Positions 39,371 to 49,376 are shown, counted from the stretch's first letter. The stretch is 64,000 bases of DNA from Candidatus Baltobacteraceae bacterium (GCA_036489885.1 DASXEW010000001.1:1-64000), one strand, 5' to 3'. Made by a program: numbers and translations. The notes: generated by a model from the letters alone, not told the origin.

Positions 39371-40479
39371 CGGGTTATCGCACCGTTTCCGTTCGTCGAG
39401 CTCGGGGCGCCTTGCACGAGACGCTGCAAGGTTAGGCCGAGCACGTCGAGATCGCGAGTCGTCTCTTCGGCTTGACTCGTCGACGCTAGCGTTTTTGACG
39501 ACGTCTGGTTGATCTCGCGCATCGCGCGCTGAATCTGCACGATTCCGACGCTCTGCTGTGAGACGGCGGCGCTGATCTCGGTTGCCATCGTGGCTGCGTT
39601 CGCAATCATCGCGGCAAGTTCGCCGATTACGCCGTCGGCGCGCCGCGCCGTTCCGATCGCGCGGTTGACCGTGTCCGTGCTGTCGATGGACGTGCGAACC
39701 GCGTTTTGCATCGCGCGTTCGATCTCGTTGATCATGCGCTGAACGTCGACCGTCGCTGATTTCGATTGTTCGGCGAGAGCTTTGATCTCGGCGGCGATGA
39801 CGGCGAAGCCGCGGCCCTGTTCGCCCGCGCGAGAGGCTTCGATTGCGGCATTGAGCGCGAGGATGTTCGTTTGTTCCGTCAGCTCCGTGACGACGGCGAT
39901 GATCTCGCGAATTTCCTGTACTTGCGTCGAGAGTCCGAGAATGCTCTTGGCGACGGATTCACTGCGTTCTTTGACGTCGCCCATAACGACGACCGTCTCT
40001 TCGACCACTCGCCGGCCCGTTGCGCCGGAATCGGCGGCACGCGTCGCCGTCTCGGCAACGGTCTTGGCTCGCTGCCGCGAAATTTCAGCGGTGCTCGCAA
40101 TCTCTTCGATCGTCGTGACCGTTTCGGCGACCGCGGCAGCCTGTTCGCGAACGCCCGAGACTTGTTGGCTCGTTACGTTGAGAATCTGCGACGTCGCCGT
40201 CGCGAGCGCGTCGACTGCCGCTTCTACTGGCTTGTTCACGCTGCGAATTAGGGCGAGCGACGCAATAATCAGTATGGCGACCGCCGCGATCGTCCCGAAA
40301 ATGACCGTGTTGATCGCGCCCTGACGATCCGTACCGTATAGCAGGCTTGTGAGCGTGATCACGCCTATCGCGATGAGCGCAATCGGGCCCAATGCTAATA
40401 CGGCCGCGATCTTACGGCCAAGACTCCACTCGGCGAACACGATTGGTTGTCTTTCGCTGCGTTCGGGGAAGCGTCCCAT
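39367..40479 (-). CDS. Methyl-accepting chemotaxis-type signal transducer
   Basis: The 370-residue product has two close membrane helices ([41 protein letters not shown]), no sizeable periplasmic sensor, and a long cytoplasmic coiled coil with the signalling tip [43 protein letters not shown]. With about 15 residues between the helices, it may sense membrane state or a cytoplasmic signal through partner proteins. ATG 40479 gives a compact N-terminus. The divergent MASE4-like gene starts 29 bases away. No che genes are in the window. Confidence 0.9.
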   Translation of the reverse strand: MGRFPERSERQPIVFAEWSLGRKIAAVLALGPIALIAIGVITLTSLLYGTDRQGAINTVIFGTIAAVAILIIASLALIRSVNKPVEAAVDALATATSQILNVTSQQVSGVREQAAAVAETVTTIEEIASTAEISRQRAKTVAETATRAADSGATGRRVVEETVVVMGDVKERSESVAKSILGLSTQVQEIREIIAVVTELTEQTNILALNAAIEASRAGEQGRGFAVIAAEIKALAEQSKSATVDVQRMINEIERAMQNAVRTSIDSTDTVNRAIGTARRADGVIGELAAMIANAATMATEISAAVSQQSVGIVQIQRAMREINQTSSKTLASTSQAEETTRDLDVLGLTLQRLVQGAPSSTNGNGAITR

Positions 40480-40508
40480 GCCGCGCCGAAAATAGCGGTT
40501 GGGGGTGC

Positions 40509-41333
40509 ATGATGCAGCGTTCGCAGCGAGCTTCAGGCAGTAATACGGTCTGGATAGTTGCATTTGTGATCGTCGCGGTCGTTCTGGGCGCGACGTATCT
40601 CTTTTGGGGACACCTCGCGGACGTGATCGGACCGCAGCCTGTATTTTTGCGGATCTATGCCGCGATTATCGGGCCGTGCGAAGTTGCAACCGCGATTCTG
40701 CTGACGCGCCGTGCAATGCGTCTGCATACGCGGCGTGCGACGCTGCTTGCAGCTGCGTATTGCGTATCTGCACCGCTCGTGCTCGAGAACCTCAGCTCCC
40801 TGCCGGGAATCTTAGGACTGCATGGTTTCGCACACCAAACACCGCCGTGGTGCTGGACGGTATGGCACTTGGGCTGGGCGTTGTGCGTGCTCGCGTTCGC
40901 ATGGTTCCCCGATCGGCCTGTGCGACAACCGCTCACGACGATCGGCGCCGCATTCGGATTCGCCGTCCTCTTCGGTCTCGTCGCGGCGCGCGCAGACGCG
41001 TTCCTGCCGCCCGTGCTCGCGGCGGGTGACGTCGTATCGCCGCTGTTGTTTGTCCTCGGTTGGTGTACGATCGGATTGCTGTTGCTTGCGGCTTTCGGTC
41101 TTGCCGCTTATCGCGGTGCAGCGCTGGATGCGTGGCTGCTCGTCGCCGTCTTTGCACTCGCATTGGACGAGGCGTTCGTCCTCACCATGAGCATCCGATT
41201 CTCGATCGGAACGTATTTGGCGCGGACGCTCGGTGCGATCAACTCGATGGCGATGCTTCTACCGGTTGCGTTCGAAAATCAAGGTCAGCCTGAGGCTGCA
41301 CCACAGCTGCACGTCGAGATACCGCGCGCGTAG
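40509..41333 (+). CDS. Stand-alone MASE4-like membrane sensor protein
   Basis: The 274 residues form about seven or eight membrane helices and resemble MASE4, a sensor module normally found fused to GGDEF domains ([30 protein letters not shown]). Here no output domain follows; the protein ends [13 protein letters not shown]. It could pass its signal to the divergent receptor or be an orphan sensor. It overlaps the convergent amidohydrolase by 49 bases. ATG 40509 and ATG 40512 are adjacent; no clear ribosome-binding site. Confidence 0.55.
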   Translation: MMQRSQRASGSNTVWIVAFVIVAVVLGATYLFWGHLADVIGPQPVFLRIYAAIIGPCEVATAILLTRRAMRLHTRRATLLAAAYCVSAPLVLENLSSLPGILGLHGFAHQTPPWCWTVWHLGWALCVLAFAWFPDRPVRQPLTTIGAAFGFAVLFGLVAARADAFLPPVLAAGDVVSPLLFVLGWCTIGLLLLAAFGLAAYRGAALDAWLLVAVFALALDEAFVLTMSIRFSIGTYLARTLGAINSMAMLLPVAFENQGQPEAAPQLHVEIPRA

Positions 41334-43048
41334 CGGCGCGGCCGTGTCGGAATACCGTTTGCCGCATCCAATAGGCCGTCGTAGACTTTATGGCCGCTCG
41401 AATAGGTCGCGCGGATTCGCGTTTGCATGACCGATTCGGGCGCAACCTTCATCCAATCCTGATCCATCACGACGAAGTCGGCATATTTACCCGCGGCGAT
41501 CGAACCAATCGCGCCCTCCGAGAAATTCGCATGCGCTGCCCAAATCGTCATCGAGCGCAGCGCTTCGTCGCGACTCATGCGCTGCGCGGGATACCACCCG
41601 CCCGAGGGAACGTTCTCGCCATTTTGCCGTGAGATCGCGGAGTGGAAAGTGCGCAGCGTGTTAACCGGTTCAACCGGCGCGTCCGTACCGTTTGCGATGA
41701 TCACGCCGGTGTTGAGAAGCGAACGCCACGCATACGCGCCTCGAATGCGCTCGGGACCGAGCCGGTCTTGAGCCCATCCCATGTCGCTGATTTGGTGCGT
41801 GGTCTGCATCGACGGAATGATACCGAGCGCTTTGAAACGCGGAATGTCTTGCGGGCTAAGAACTTGAGCATGCTCGATGCGAAGCCGGTAGTCGCCCCGT
41901 CCTACGGTTTTCAGCGCCGTTTCGTACGCATCCAGGACGGTCCGGTTGCCGCGATCACCGATCGCATGCACGCACGTTTGGAATCCGTGGGCAAGCGCGC
42001 GCGTCGCTACGTCGGTGATATGGGCTTGCGTGATGAGTAGCAGCCCGCTGTTTGACGGATCGTCGGAGTACGGTTGCAGCAGAGCGGCCCCGCGTGACCC
42101 CAGCGCTCCATCCGAGAACATCTTGATTGCGCGCACCGAGAGGCGCCCATCATACGCGCCGTGCACGGGGCCTTTCTCGAGATGCGACGCGATAAGCTCG
42201 GCATCGTCGGAGAGCATCGCGTGAATGCGAATCGGGAGCTGGTTTGCGCGCGCAAGCTCCTCGAAGACTGCAAGTGCAGCACCCGTAGTGTTCGCTTCGC
42301 CGATCGCCGTCACGCCGAAACGGCCGGCTTCGGTGCATGCTGCGCGCGCCCATCGTACCAGCTGATCGTGCGACGGCGCGGGCTCGACGGAGTAAATCAA
42401 GCGCATCGCATTGTCGATGAAGACGCCGGTTGGATTGCCGCTCACGTCGCGAAGAATGCGGCCTCCCACCGGATCCCGTGTTGCCTTCGTAATACGCGCG
42501 ACGCGCATCGCTTCGGCATTGACCAGAACTGCATGCCCGTCGACACGCTCCAGAAGCACGGGACGATTGGGAATCGCCGCGCTAAGCGCATCGTGGGTCG
42601 GAAAAGCTTTGCCGGGCCAAAGGTTTTGATCCCAGCCGCCTCCGACGATCCACATATCGGGGGACGCATTGGCAAATGCAACCGTTCGACGTACGACTTC
42701 GTCAAACGACGTAACGTGATACAGATCGACTTCATGCAACGCTTGGCCGACTGCCGTGAGATGCATATGGGCGTCAATGATTCCGGGCAAGATCGTCGCG
42801 TCGCCGAAATCGATGACTTCCGTTTTGGAACCACGCAGTGCGGCTGCGCCGTCGAGCGAGCCCACGTAGACGAAGCGGCCGTTGCGGACTGCGAACGCGG
42901 TTGCGCGCGCAGAAGCCGGCTCAACGGTATGAATCGTTTGCGCGCTCACGATCAAATCTGCATGCGCATCAGCTGCTTGCGCGGCGCGCGCAAGCATCGG
43001 CGTTCCAAGCGCCGTGAGCGATGCTTCCAGGAATCCGCGTCTACGCAT
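41285..43048 (-). CDS. Exported YtcJ-like amidohydrolase
   Basis: The 587 residues begin with a Tat-like signal (MRRRGFLEASLTALGTPMLARAAQA), then ADLIVSAQTIHTVEP and the amidohydrolase metal motif GIIDAHMHL (HxH), GGGWDQNLWP, RIKMFSDGALGS-like IKMFSDGALGSRGAALLQPY, CVHAIGDRGN, RIEHAQ and NGTDAPVEPVN (last metal Asp). These features place it with amidohydrolase_3/YtcJ enzymes; substrates are amides or N-acyl compounds and are not predictable. The C-terminus carries two extra Cys ([12 protein letters not shown]) encoded in the overlap with the convergent gene. Confidence 0.9.
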   Translation of the reverse strand: MRRRGFLEASLTALGTPMLARAAQAADAHADLIVSAQTIHTVEPASARATAFAVRNGRFVYVGSLDGAAALRGSKTEVIDFGDATILPGIIDAHMHLTAVGQALHEVDLYHVTSFDEVVRRTVAFANASPDMWIVGGGWDQNLWPGKAFPTHDALSAAIPNRPVLLERVDGHAVLVNAEAMRVARITKATRDPVGGRILRDVSGNPTGVFIDNAMRLIYSVEPAPSHDQLVRWARAACTEAGRFGVTAIGEANTTGAALAVFEELARANQLPIRIHAMLSDDAELIASHLEKGPVHGAYDGRLSVRAIKMFSDGALGSRGAALLQPYSDDPSNSGLLLITQAHITDVATRALAHGFQTCVHAIGDRGNRTVLDAYETALKTVGRGDYRLRIEHAQVLSPQDIPRFKALGIIPSMQTTHQISDMGWAQDRLGPERIRGAYAWRSLLNTGVIIANGTDAPVEPVNTLRTFHSAISRQNGENVPSGGWYPAQRMSRDEALRSMTIWAAHANFSEGAIGSIAAGKYADFVVMDQDWMKVAPESVMQTRIRATYSSGHKVYDGLLDAANGIPTRPRRYARGISTCSCGAASG

Positions 43049-43076
43049 CCGGTGCCATTCTCCGGGCGGACTGAAA

Positions 43077-43676
43077 ATGCCTGAACGAAATCGCGTTACG
43101 CCCTACGGCGAGATCATCGTGACGCCGCTGCGCGGAAACTGGCTCGGAAATCGGGGCTGTATCCACCGCGGGTATGACATCATACGACCCTGGGCGAGCA
43201 AGCATTGGATAACGTGCGTGCTCGAATACAAAGGCTGGGTCGCGCCGAAATGGGTACCCGGACGTTGGACGGCGCTCTTCTTTTACGACGAAGCGCTGGC
43301 GCTCGCAGCCGGCCACCGTCCGTGTGCACTCTGTCGCCGCTCGGATTACAACCGGTTTGTCGCGGCGTTCGGAATTCGGGGCGCCAATCCGATCGACGAA
43401 CGCCTGCACGCCGAGCGTCTCGATCAACGCCGCAAACGTTTGCACTCTTTTCTGTGGCGTGAGCTGCCGGCGGGCGCCTACGTCGAGATCGACCGCATGC
43501 CGCACGTCGTGCTCGGTGATGCGATCCTCCCGTGGTCGCCGGAGCACGGATACGGCGCACCACGCGAGCGGCCACGCTCCGGCGAAGCTCGACTGATTAC
43601 ACCGCCCTCCATTGTCGCTGCGATTCTGTCCGGATACGCGCCGCAAATCGGAGGACCGTCCAAGAACGAGCGGTAA
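43077..43676 (+). CDS. Conserved protein of unknown function with CxxC motif
   Basis: The 199 residues include TPYGEIIVTPLRGNWLGNRGCIH, the segment FYDEALALAAGHRPCALCRRSDYNRF, and LWRELPAGAYVEID. I recognise this as a conserved protein seen in many soil bacteria, without known function; the HRPCALCRR motif could bind a metal. ATG 43077 starts MPERNRVTPYGE. It is followed after 10 bases by the Dyp peroxidase gene, so the two are likely co-transcribed. Confidence 0.7.
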   Translation: MPERNRVTPYGEIIVTPLRGNWLGNRGCIHRGYDIIRPWASKHWITCVLEYKGWVAPKWVPGRWTALFFYDEALALAAGHRPCALCRRSDYNRFVAAFGIRGANPIDERLHAERLDQRRKRLHSFLWRELPAGAYVEIDRMPHVVLGDAILPWSPEHGYGAPRERPRSGEARLITPPSIVAAILSGYAPQIGGPSKNER

Positions 43677-43686
43677 GGTCGCGCCG

Positions 43687-44592
43687 ATGGAGACTGCGCA
43701 AACTGGGATTTTTGCGTTAGGCGATGCCGCGCACGGATTTTTTGAATTCACGTTGCGGCCCGGGGCCGATGCAGCTGCAGTTGCGACGGCGCTCGTCGCA
43801 GTGCGCGAGCCGCGCTCGACGGTCGGCGGTGCAAATCGCGTCATCGGTTTCCGCCCATCATTGTGGAGTAAGCTTGCGCCGAAGGATGCACCCAAGGATG
43901 TTCGCGATTTCGAGGTGATCCACGGCGCTGCCGGTTACAGCATGCCCGCAACTCAAGCCGACATTTGGGCCTGGTTCTCGGCTGCAAGCTACGACGTCGT
44001 ATTCGACATGGGAACGGAAGCCGTCGCCTCGATCGCGCAAGACGCCGAGCTGACGCGCGAAATCCGCGGCTGGTCGTATCGACATAATCGCGATCTCACC
44101 GGTTTCGAAGATGGAACCGAGAACCCGACGCTCGATGCCGCGCCGGAAATCGTCGTTATGAACGATGGCCCCGGTGCGGGCGGCAGCGTTCTGCTCTTTC
44201 AGATGTGGCAACATCGGCCAAACGCGTTTTCGGATCTGCCACAGGCGAAACAAGAGGGCGTCATCGGCCGCACAAAGCCCGATAGCGTCGAGTTCGATGA
44301 GGCGAAAATGCCGGCGGATTCTCACGTGTCGCGCACGACGCTCGACGTCGGCGGAAAAGAGCTCAAGATCTTCCGGCGCAACGTTCCGTACGGAACCGTT
44401 TCCGATCACGGCACGTTGTTCATCGGGTTCTGCGCGCAGCAAATGCCGCTGCAAAAGATGCTCGAGCAAATGGCCGGCATCGGCGGTCCGCGTGACGCGC
44501 TAACGCTTTATACGGAGGCCCTCACGGGAGCGTACTATTTTATCCCTTCAGTGCAGGCGTTGCGGCGGTTTTGCCCGCCCGATGACGATTAG
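43687..44592 (+). CDS. Dye-decolorizing (Dyp-type) peroxidase
   Basis: This 301-residue heme peroxidase has the GxxDG motif GFEDGTENPT with the catalytic Asp, the proximal-His segment DSHVSRTT, and FRRNVPYGTVSDHGTLFIGFC with the distal Arg. Length fits class B (about 300). It lacks any signal peptide, so it is cytoplasmic or packaged; class B enzymes are often encapsulin cargo, but no encapsulin gene is near and the C-terminus (LRRFCPPDDD) does not match a known targeting peptide. It overlaps the convergent RsbW-like gene by 53 bases. Confidence 0.93.
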   Translation: METAQTGIFALGDAAHGFFEFTLRPGADAAAVATALVAVREPRSTVGGANRVIGFRPSLWSKLAPKDAPKDVRDFEVIHGAAGYSMPATQADIWAWFSAASYDVVFDMGTEAVASIAQDAELTREIRGWSYRHNRDLTGFEDGTENPTLDAAPEIVVMNDGPGAGGSVLLFQMWQHRPNAFSDLPQAKQEGVIGRTKPDSVEFDEAKMPADSHVSRTTLDVGGKELKIFRRNVPYGTVSDHGTLFIGFCAQQMPLQKMLEQMAGIGGPRDALTLYTEALTGAYYFIPSVQALRRFCPPDDD

Positions 44593-44980
44593 CCGCCCGA
44601 ATTTTCTTTTGCAGCCGGATCAACCGGCCGTCTTCGAGCAGCTCCACGTCATCGACGAGCGCGCGCATGATGCCGAGGCCCATGTCGCGCGCATCGAGCG
44701 GACGCTCGAGCCTATTCGGCAGCATCGCGGCGCGCGCACGGCCTTCGATCTCGATCTGAAGCATCGAGTCTTCTAAGCTGCAACGCAGCTCGAAGAAGGT
44801 TTCCTGTGCGAAGCCGTGTTCGACGGCGTTCGTCAGTGCTTCACCAATCGCGCTTTCGAGATCGGACTCGGTACGCGCGTCAAGATGAAGAAGTGCGAGA
44901 TAAACGCGGAAGGCTTGTCGTGCCCGCGTTGCGTGTCGCGGTGTACACGGGAAGCGTACGTTGAGCGGTTGAGGAACCAT
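44540..44980 (-). CDS. RsbW-like ATP-binding anti-sigma/regulatory kinase
   Basis: The 146 residues from ATG 44980 show the GHKL fold in its short form: RQAFRVYLALLHLDARTESDLESAIGEALTNAVEHGF (N-box with Glu and Asn) and ARDMGLGIMRALVDDVEL (G-box). These resemble RsbW/SpoIIAB proteins that phosphorylate anti-sigma-factor antagonists. No sigma factor or STAS gene is adjacent, so partners lie elsewhere. The start MVPQPLNVRF is chosen because upstream residues lack family character. Confidence 0.8.
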   Translation of the reverse strand: MVPQPLNVRFPCTPRHATRARQAFRVYLALLHLDARTESDLESAIGEALTNAVEHGFAQETFFELRCSLEDSMLQIEIEGRARAAMLPNRLERPLDARDMGLGIMRALVDDVELLEDGRLIRLQKKIRAANRHRAGKTAATPALKG

Positions 44981-45049
44981 ACCTGTTACACCCGTGCGAC
45001 AAGGTTCGCTACGGGACGACAAAATGACTCGGTGACGCCTAGCACAAAG

Positions 45050-45907
45050 TTAACCGTGAGCGAGCGCAACAATGCCCACCAGCATGAGTGCAGCCGCCAT
45101 CAGCCGTTGGTGCGCGCGATCACGTTCCTTGAAGAACATGATTCCGAAGAACGTCCCGAACATGATGCTGAGCTCGCGCGCAGGCGCGACGTAGATCACC
45201 GGCGTCCACGTCAGTGCCCATAGGACCAGCAGATAGGCGAGAGGCGAGAGCACGGCGATCCCCGCGGCTTCGAACAGATGCTCGCGATATGCAGCGCGAA
45301 CCTCATCCCAGCGGCGCATCGCGACTGGCGTCATCAATATGAACCGCACGAGATTTCCGCCCCAGTCGTATACGATCGGCGAAAGCGCGAGCGCAGTCAT
45401 CGCATGCTTGTCCCAAAGCGTGTAAACCGCAATTGATAGACCGGTCGCAACGCCGTAAAAAACGGAGGCGCGCGCATTCGCAGTGTTCATGCCGCGGAAG
45501 CTAGCCAGGAAAACGCCGGCAATAATGATCGCGATACCGGCGGCGGCAACCGGCGTAGGACGCTCCCCGAAGAAAATGATTGCGGCAATCGAGGAGAGCA
45601 GCGGCCCCGTGCCGCGCGCCAACGGATACACGACCGACAGATCGCCCGCGCGATAGCCGCGCTGCAGCACGACGAAGTAAAAGAGATGCAACGCGCCGTT
45701 CCCGACGATGAATGCTAGTCCGAGCAGCGTAATCGGCCGGGGGAAAAGGAACCACACGGCGATTGCAACCGGCGCATAGATCGAGGTCGAGATCGCGAAG
45801 CTAAGCCAGATGAATGGCGAGCCACCGCTGGCGCGTTTTGCGAGAAGATTCCAAGTAGCGTGGAGGACGGCGGCGGTGAGGACAAGTCCGAGTGCGAGCG
45901 AGTTCAA
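45050..45907 (-). CDS. EamA/DMT-family transporter
   Basis: The 285 residues form ten hydrophobic helices in two EamA repeats; the first begins LALGLVLTAAVLHATWNLLAKRA and ends IAIIIAGVFLASF, the second ends ALMLVGIVALAHG. LSVVYPLARGTGPLLSSI and the WTPVIYVAPARELSIMFGTFFGIMFF region are typical. Substrates of such drug/metabolite exporters or undecaprenyl-linked sugar flippases vary. It begins with TTG 45907, 7 bases after the ArnT-like glycosyltransferase stop. Some EamA proteins (ArnE/F) work with ArnT, so joint action on lipid-linked sugars is possible. Confidence 0.88.
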   Translation of the reverse strand: MNSLALGLVLTAAVLHATWNLLAKRASGGSPFIWLSFAISTSIYAPVAIAVWFLFPRPITLLGLAFIVGNGALHLFYFVVLQRGYRAGDLSVVYPLARGTGPLLSSIAAIIFFGERPTPVAAAGIAIIIAGVFLASFRGMNTANARASVFYGVATGLSIAVYTLWDKHAMTALALSPIVYDWGGNLVRFILMTPVAMRRWDEVRAAYREHLFEAAGIAVLSPLAYLLVLWALTWTPVIYVAPARELSIMFGTFFGIMFFKERDRAHQRLMAAALMLVGIVALAHG

Positions 45908-45914
45908 TCGCGGC

Positions 45915-47450
45915 TCAAATGTAGTGCTTCATCCTGGGCCAAATCGCTGAAAGCGGCTCGCGAATTCCGCGACAAACCATTACGGGGATATCGGTCTCCC
46001 AGCCAATCGTGTACGGCGCATTGAAGTGCGTCACCAGCTGCGCGCTCTTGAAGATATGTCTGTCAGCCCCGCAGTCGCCCGGGACGTCGATGATCACGTT
46101 TCCGCTGTAGCCGCGCGTTCCCCAAAGCCAGTACTGGTTGTGTCCGCTAATGACCGGAACGTCCGGCGTGAAAAATTCGATTGCGGAGGCTTCACCGTAG
46201 TTGCTGGCGACGACGACGGCTTGCACTCGTTCGTCCGGCGGCAACGAGTCGTAGACGTGTTTGATCGTTTCGGCAAATTGCGGCCATCCGTGCATGTCGG
46301 CCCAATCCTGGGGTAGCGGCGTCGTTTTGCGAACGTGTTCGGTCGCCAGGATACCTTGCGGCGTATGGAGCGCATGCGCGACGTACGCTTGATACGCCAA
46401 GAACGTCTGCTCCGGAAGAACCGGCAGCGAGAATGGGACGAAGATTGGTCCGAGAGCGAGCGCATACACGACGGTTGCGACACGCAGCACACTCAAGTTC
46501 ATAGTCCATCGCTCGATCTGCGTACCGCCGGCCGCGATCAAGATCGGATAGATGTCGGCCGGGTAGTAATGTTTGCCGTGAAAGACGAGCATTTCGAGAA
46601 TCAAGATTACGTATGCGTATCCGAGGAAGCGATTCGGCGCGTCACGGAGGAGCCAAACGAGTCCGATCACCCAAACGGGAAACAGAAATAGGTTCGTGAT
46701 CAATATCTGCTGGACGAGATAGAGTCCCGGACCTGCGACGATGTTCTTGCCGTGCTCTCCGGCTTCGAGCAATTCCCACATCGGAAATCCGTAATGCGCT
46801 TGCCACAGGAAAGCGGGTAGCGCAAGGACGAGCGCGATGCATGCGCCCGCGGCGACCCACGGATTCGCGAGAATGCGCCGCTGCGGCGTAAGCACGAGCC
46901 CCAACAAGAACGCTGCGAGCAAGAAGAGGACGCTATACTTGCTCTCGATCGAGAGCCCGGCAACGAGGCCGAACAACATCCACAATCGGGGATCGGCGCC
47001 CTTGATGATACGTACGATGAAGAGTGCGAGCAGCGGCCACGTCCACAGGCCGACTTCGTCGGGACCAACTTTCATGCCGAAGCTCATCAGGACGCCCGTG
47101 AACAGAAACGTGATCGCCGCCAGCGTTTGGCCGAACGGACCCGCGCCAAATTCCTCGGCTAATAAGCACGTGACGTAGACGCCGCCCGCCGCAAACAATG
47201 CCGGTACGATACGCAGCAGAAAGAGCGAGTGGCCGAAGATTTGGGTGCCGGCAGACAACAGCGGGACGATGGGCGGCTGATCGACATAACCCCACTGCGG
47301 ATGCCGGCCGCAGATGATGAAATACAGCTCGTCCCGGAAGAATCCATAATGGGCATTACCTATGGCGTGGACGAGGAAAACGACGACCGATGAGATAACG
47401 GCGACGCTAAGATGATGGCGCTGCCGGCTCCCGAGGCCCTGAAAGCTCAT
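45915..47450 (-). CDS. ArnT/PMT-type membrane glycosyltransferase
   Basis: The 511 residues have about 11-12 membrane helices and the PMT_2 features FRDELYFIICGRHPQWGYVDQPPIVPLLS, with the catalytic Asp of the first loop (FRDE), SFGMKVGPDE, and GLSIESKYS. The C-terminal 130 residues are a soluble domain (VVVASNYGEASAIEFFTP). Such enzymes move sugars from undecaprenyl-phosphate to lipids or proteins on the periplasmic side. ATG 47450 gives MSFQGLG; the frame is open upstream but overlaps the divergent HdeD gene, with which the first 39 bases are already shared. Confidence 0.85.
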   Translation of the reverse strand: MSFQGLGSRQRHHLSVAVISSVVVFLVHAIGNAHYGFFRDELYFIICGRHPQWGYVDQPPIVPLLSAGTQIFGHSLFLLRIVPALFAAGGVYVTCLLAEEFGAGPFGQTLAAITFLFTGVLMSFGMKVGPDEVGLWTWPLLALFIVRIIKGADPRLWMLFGLVAGLSIESKYSVLFLLAAFLLGLVLTPQRRILANPWVAAGACIALVLALPAFLWQAHYGFPMWELLEAGEHGKNIVAGPGLYLVQQILITNLFLFPVWVIGLVWLLRDAPNRFLGYAYVILILEMLVFHGKHYYPADIYPILIAAGGTQIERWTMNLSVLRVATVVYALALGPIFVPFSLPVLPEQTFLAYQAYVAHALHTPQGILATEHVRKTTPLPQDWADMHGWPQFAETIKHVYDSLPPDERVQAVVVASNYGEASAIEFFTPDVPVISGHNQYWLWGTRGYSGNVIIDVPGDCGADRHIFKSAQLVTHFNAPYTIGWETDIPVMVCRGIREPLSAIWPRMKHYI

Positions 47451-47966
47451 TGGTGGGCACTGCTCTTGCGCGGAATCATCGCACTCCTTTTTGGAGCGCT
47501 GTGCTTCGTTTTGACCGGCGCGGCGATTTTCGCGCTTGTCATCTGGATCGGCGCGTTCTTCGTCATCGACGGAGTGCTGATGATCGTGGGCGCCGTACGA
47601 AGCGCATCGGCGTCGAATATGGGCCACTGGTTGTGGCAGCTGATCGGCGGCATCGCCGGCGTCGTAGCCGGCGTCTTGACGTTTTTCTGGCCGGGCATCA
47701 CCGCCTTTACTCTGGGAATCTTCATCGGCGCTTGGGCGCTCGTCACCGGCGTCTTTGAGTTGATGACGGCCGTACGTTTGCGCTCGGCGTTGCCAAATGA
47801 GTGGCTTTGGATTCTCAACGGCGTCCTATCGGTGCTCTTTGGTTTGTTCGTCTTCGTCTTTCCGGGCGCGGGGCTGGTTGCCGTCGTGTACGTGCTGGGA
47901 TTCTACGCGATTCTCGCCGGTATCGCGATGATCACGCTCTCGTTCCAGCTGAAAAAGGTCGCATAG
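47412..47966 (+). CDS. HdeD-family membrane protein
   Basis: The 184 residues contain six hydrophobic helices in pairs (GIIALLFGALCFVLTGAAIFALVIWIGAFFVIDGVLMIV and repeats), with LIGGIAGVVAGVLTFFWPGITAFTL, the DUF308/HdeD pattern. E. coli HdeD supports acid resistance at high density; the biochemical role is unknown. ATG 47412 or 47415 starts the gene inside the 5' end of the divergent ArnT-like gene. Confidence 0.9.
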   Translation: MMALPAPEALKAHWWALLLRGIIALLFGALCFVLTGAAIFALVIWIGAFFVIDGVLMIVGAVRSASASNMGHWLWQLIGGIAGVVAGVLTFFWPGITAFTLGIFIGAWALVTGVFELMTAVRLRSALPNEWLWILNGVLSVLFGLFVFVFPGAGLVAVVYVLGFYAILAGIAMITLSFQLKKVA

Positions 47967-47967
47967 C

Positions 47968-48264
47968 TCAACCTCCCGACATCGCGCCGATAATGAAGAA
48001 CGGCTCGTCGCCGGTCACTACGGCATCGGGGAGGGGCGTATCCGGCGAATCGTGTGAGATATCGCGCTCGCACGCAAAAAAGCGAACGTACGCGCGGCGT
48101 TTGCGCGTAACGTGATCGCGAATCGCGCCGCGTAACGCCGGGAAGCGATCTTCGATTGCGTCGAGTACGGTACTCGGCGTGGCGCCGCTACCGGCTTCGA
48201 TTACGACTTCGCCGTTGACGCGCGCCAGCGTGCGTAAGTGCGCCGGCAGTACGACGCGGATCAC
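47968..48264 (-). CDS. MoaD/ThiS-like small protein with C-terminal Gly-Gly
   Basis: The 98 residues fit the beta-grasp ubiquitin-like fold: [23 protein letters not shown], the central [21 protein letters not shown], and the terminal [17 protein letters not shown] with the free Gly-Gly needed for adenylation or thiocarboxylation. Relatives carry sulfur for molybdopterin, thiamine or other pathways. GTG 48264 overlaps the stop of the BNR gene (GTGA), so it is coupled to that operon rather than to any moaE or thiG. Function in this context is unknown. Confidence 0.85.
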   Translation of the reverse strand: MIRVVLPAHLRTLARVNGEVVIEAGSGATPSTVLDAIEDRFPALRGAIRDHVTRKRRAYVRFFACERDISHDSPDTPLPDAVVTGDEPFFIIGAMSGG

Positions 48265-49376
48265 GGCAGCGTCTGTACCTCGACGGAAAGGACGGCGGGC
48301 AGATCGTGCGCGATCGCCTTCCAACTATCGCCGGCATCGGGCGAAACGTAGAGCTGTCCGCCGGTCGTTCCGAAATATACGCCGCACTCATCGAGCGAAT
48401 CGACCGCCATCGCGTCGCGCAGAACGTTCACATAACAGTTGCTTTGAGGTAAGCCTCTGGTCAGCTCTTCCCATTCATTTCCACCCGAACGGCTGCGATA
48501 GACGCGCAACTTTCCTTCGAGTGGGTAGTGTTCCGAATCGCTCTTGATCGGAACGACGTAAATCGTCTCCGGTTCGTGCGCGTGCACGTCGATGCAGAAG
48601 CCGAAGTCGGTCGGAAGGTTACCGCTGACTTCGTGCCAGACGTCGCCGCCGTCATTCGAGCGCATCACGTCCCAATGCTTCTGCATGTACAACACGTCGG
48701 GACGGGTGCGGTGCATCGCAAGCCGATGCACGCAATGTCCGACCTCCGCATCCCGATCGGGGATTTGCTCGGAACGTAAGCCCTTGTTGATCGGTTGCCA
48801 GGTTGTGCCTCCGTCCGTCGTGCGAAACGCACCCGCGGCCGAGATCGCGACGAACATGCGCTTCGGATTCTTCGGGTCGATCAGAACGGTATGCAGGCAC
48901 ATTCCGCCGGCGCCGGGTTGCCAGCTCGAACCGGTGGTATGCGTGCGAAGTCCGGAGAGCTCGCTCCAATTCGTGCCCCCGTCGGTCGATTTGAAAAGCG
49001 CCGCATCCTCAACGCCGGCGTAGATCGTTTCCGGATCCTCGAGCGACGGTTCAATGTGCCAAACGCGCGCAAACTCCCATGGATGCGGCGTGCCGTCATA
49101 CCATTGATGCGTTCCGGGAACTCCGTCGTAAACGAACTTGTTTCCGATCGTGTCCCACGTTGCGCCGCCGTCATTCGAGCGTTGAATCTGTTGACCGAAC
49201 CATGTCGACGTTTGCGACGCCCACAATCGATTCGGATCAGCCGGCGAACCCTTGACGTGATAGATCTCCCAGCCGCCGAAGAACGGTCCAGAGACGGTCC
49301 AATCGGCGCGTTTACCGTCGGCGGTTAGAACGAATGCGCCCTTGCGCGTTCCAACCAGTACGCGTACCTTGCTCAC
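48261..49376 (-). CDS. BNR/sialidase-fold repeat protein
   Basis: The 371 residues form a beta-propeller with repeated Asp-box motifs: [55 protein letters not shown] and [11 protein letters not shown]. It starts [18 protein letters not shown] with no signal peptide, so it is cytoplasmic. Proteins of this kind are annotated as exo-alpha-sialidases, but sialidase catalytic residues (Arg triad, Glu/Tyr pair) are not evident; a binding or scaffold role is as likely. GTG 49376 overlaps the oxidase stop and its own stop overlaps the MoaD-like gene. Confidence 0.85.
   Translation of the reverse strand: MSKVRVLVGTRKGAFVLTADGKRADWTVSGPFFGGWEIYHVKGSPADPNRLWASQTSTWFGQQIQRSNDGGATWDTIGNKFVYDGVPGTHQWYDGTPHPWEFARVWHIEPSLEDPETIYAGVEDAALFKSTDGGTNWSELSGLRTHTTGSSWQPGAGGMCLHTVLIDPKNPKRMFVAISAAGAFRTTDGGTTWQPINKGLRSEQIPDRDAEVGHCVHRLAMHRTRPDVLYMQKHWDVMRSNDGGDVWHEVSGNLPTDFGFCIDVHAHEPETIYVVPIKSDSEHYPLEGKLRVYRSRSGGNEWEELTRGLPQSNCYVNVLRDAMAVDSLDECGVYFGTTGGQLYVSPDAGDSWKAIAHDLPAVLSVEVQTLP

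Noticed and set aside
44981-45049. tRNA-like GGTTCGCTACGGGACG segment
   Set aside because: No acceptor or anticodon stem can be drawn around it. No tRNA or rRNA gene was seen anywhere in the window.
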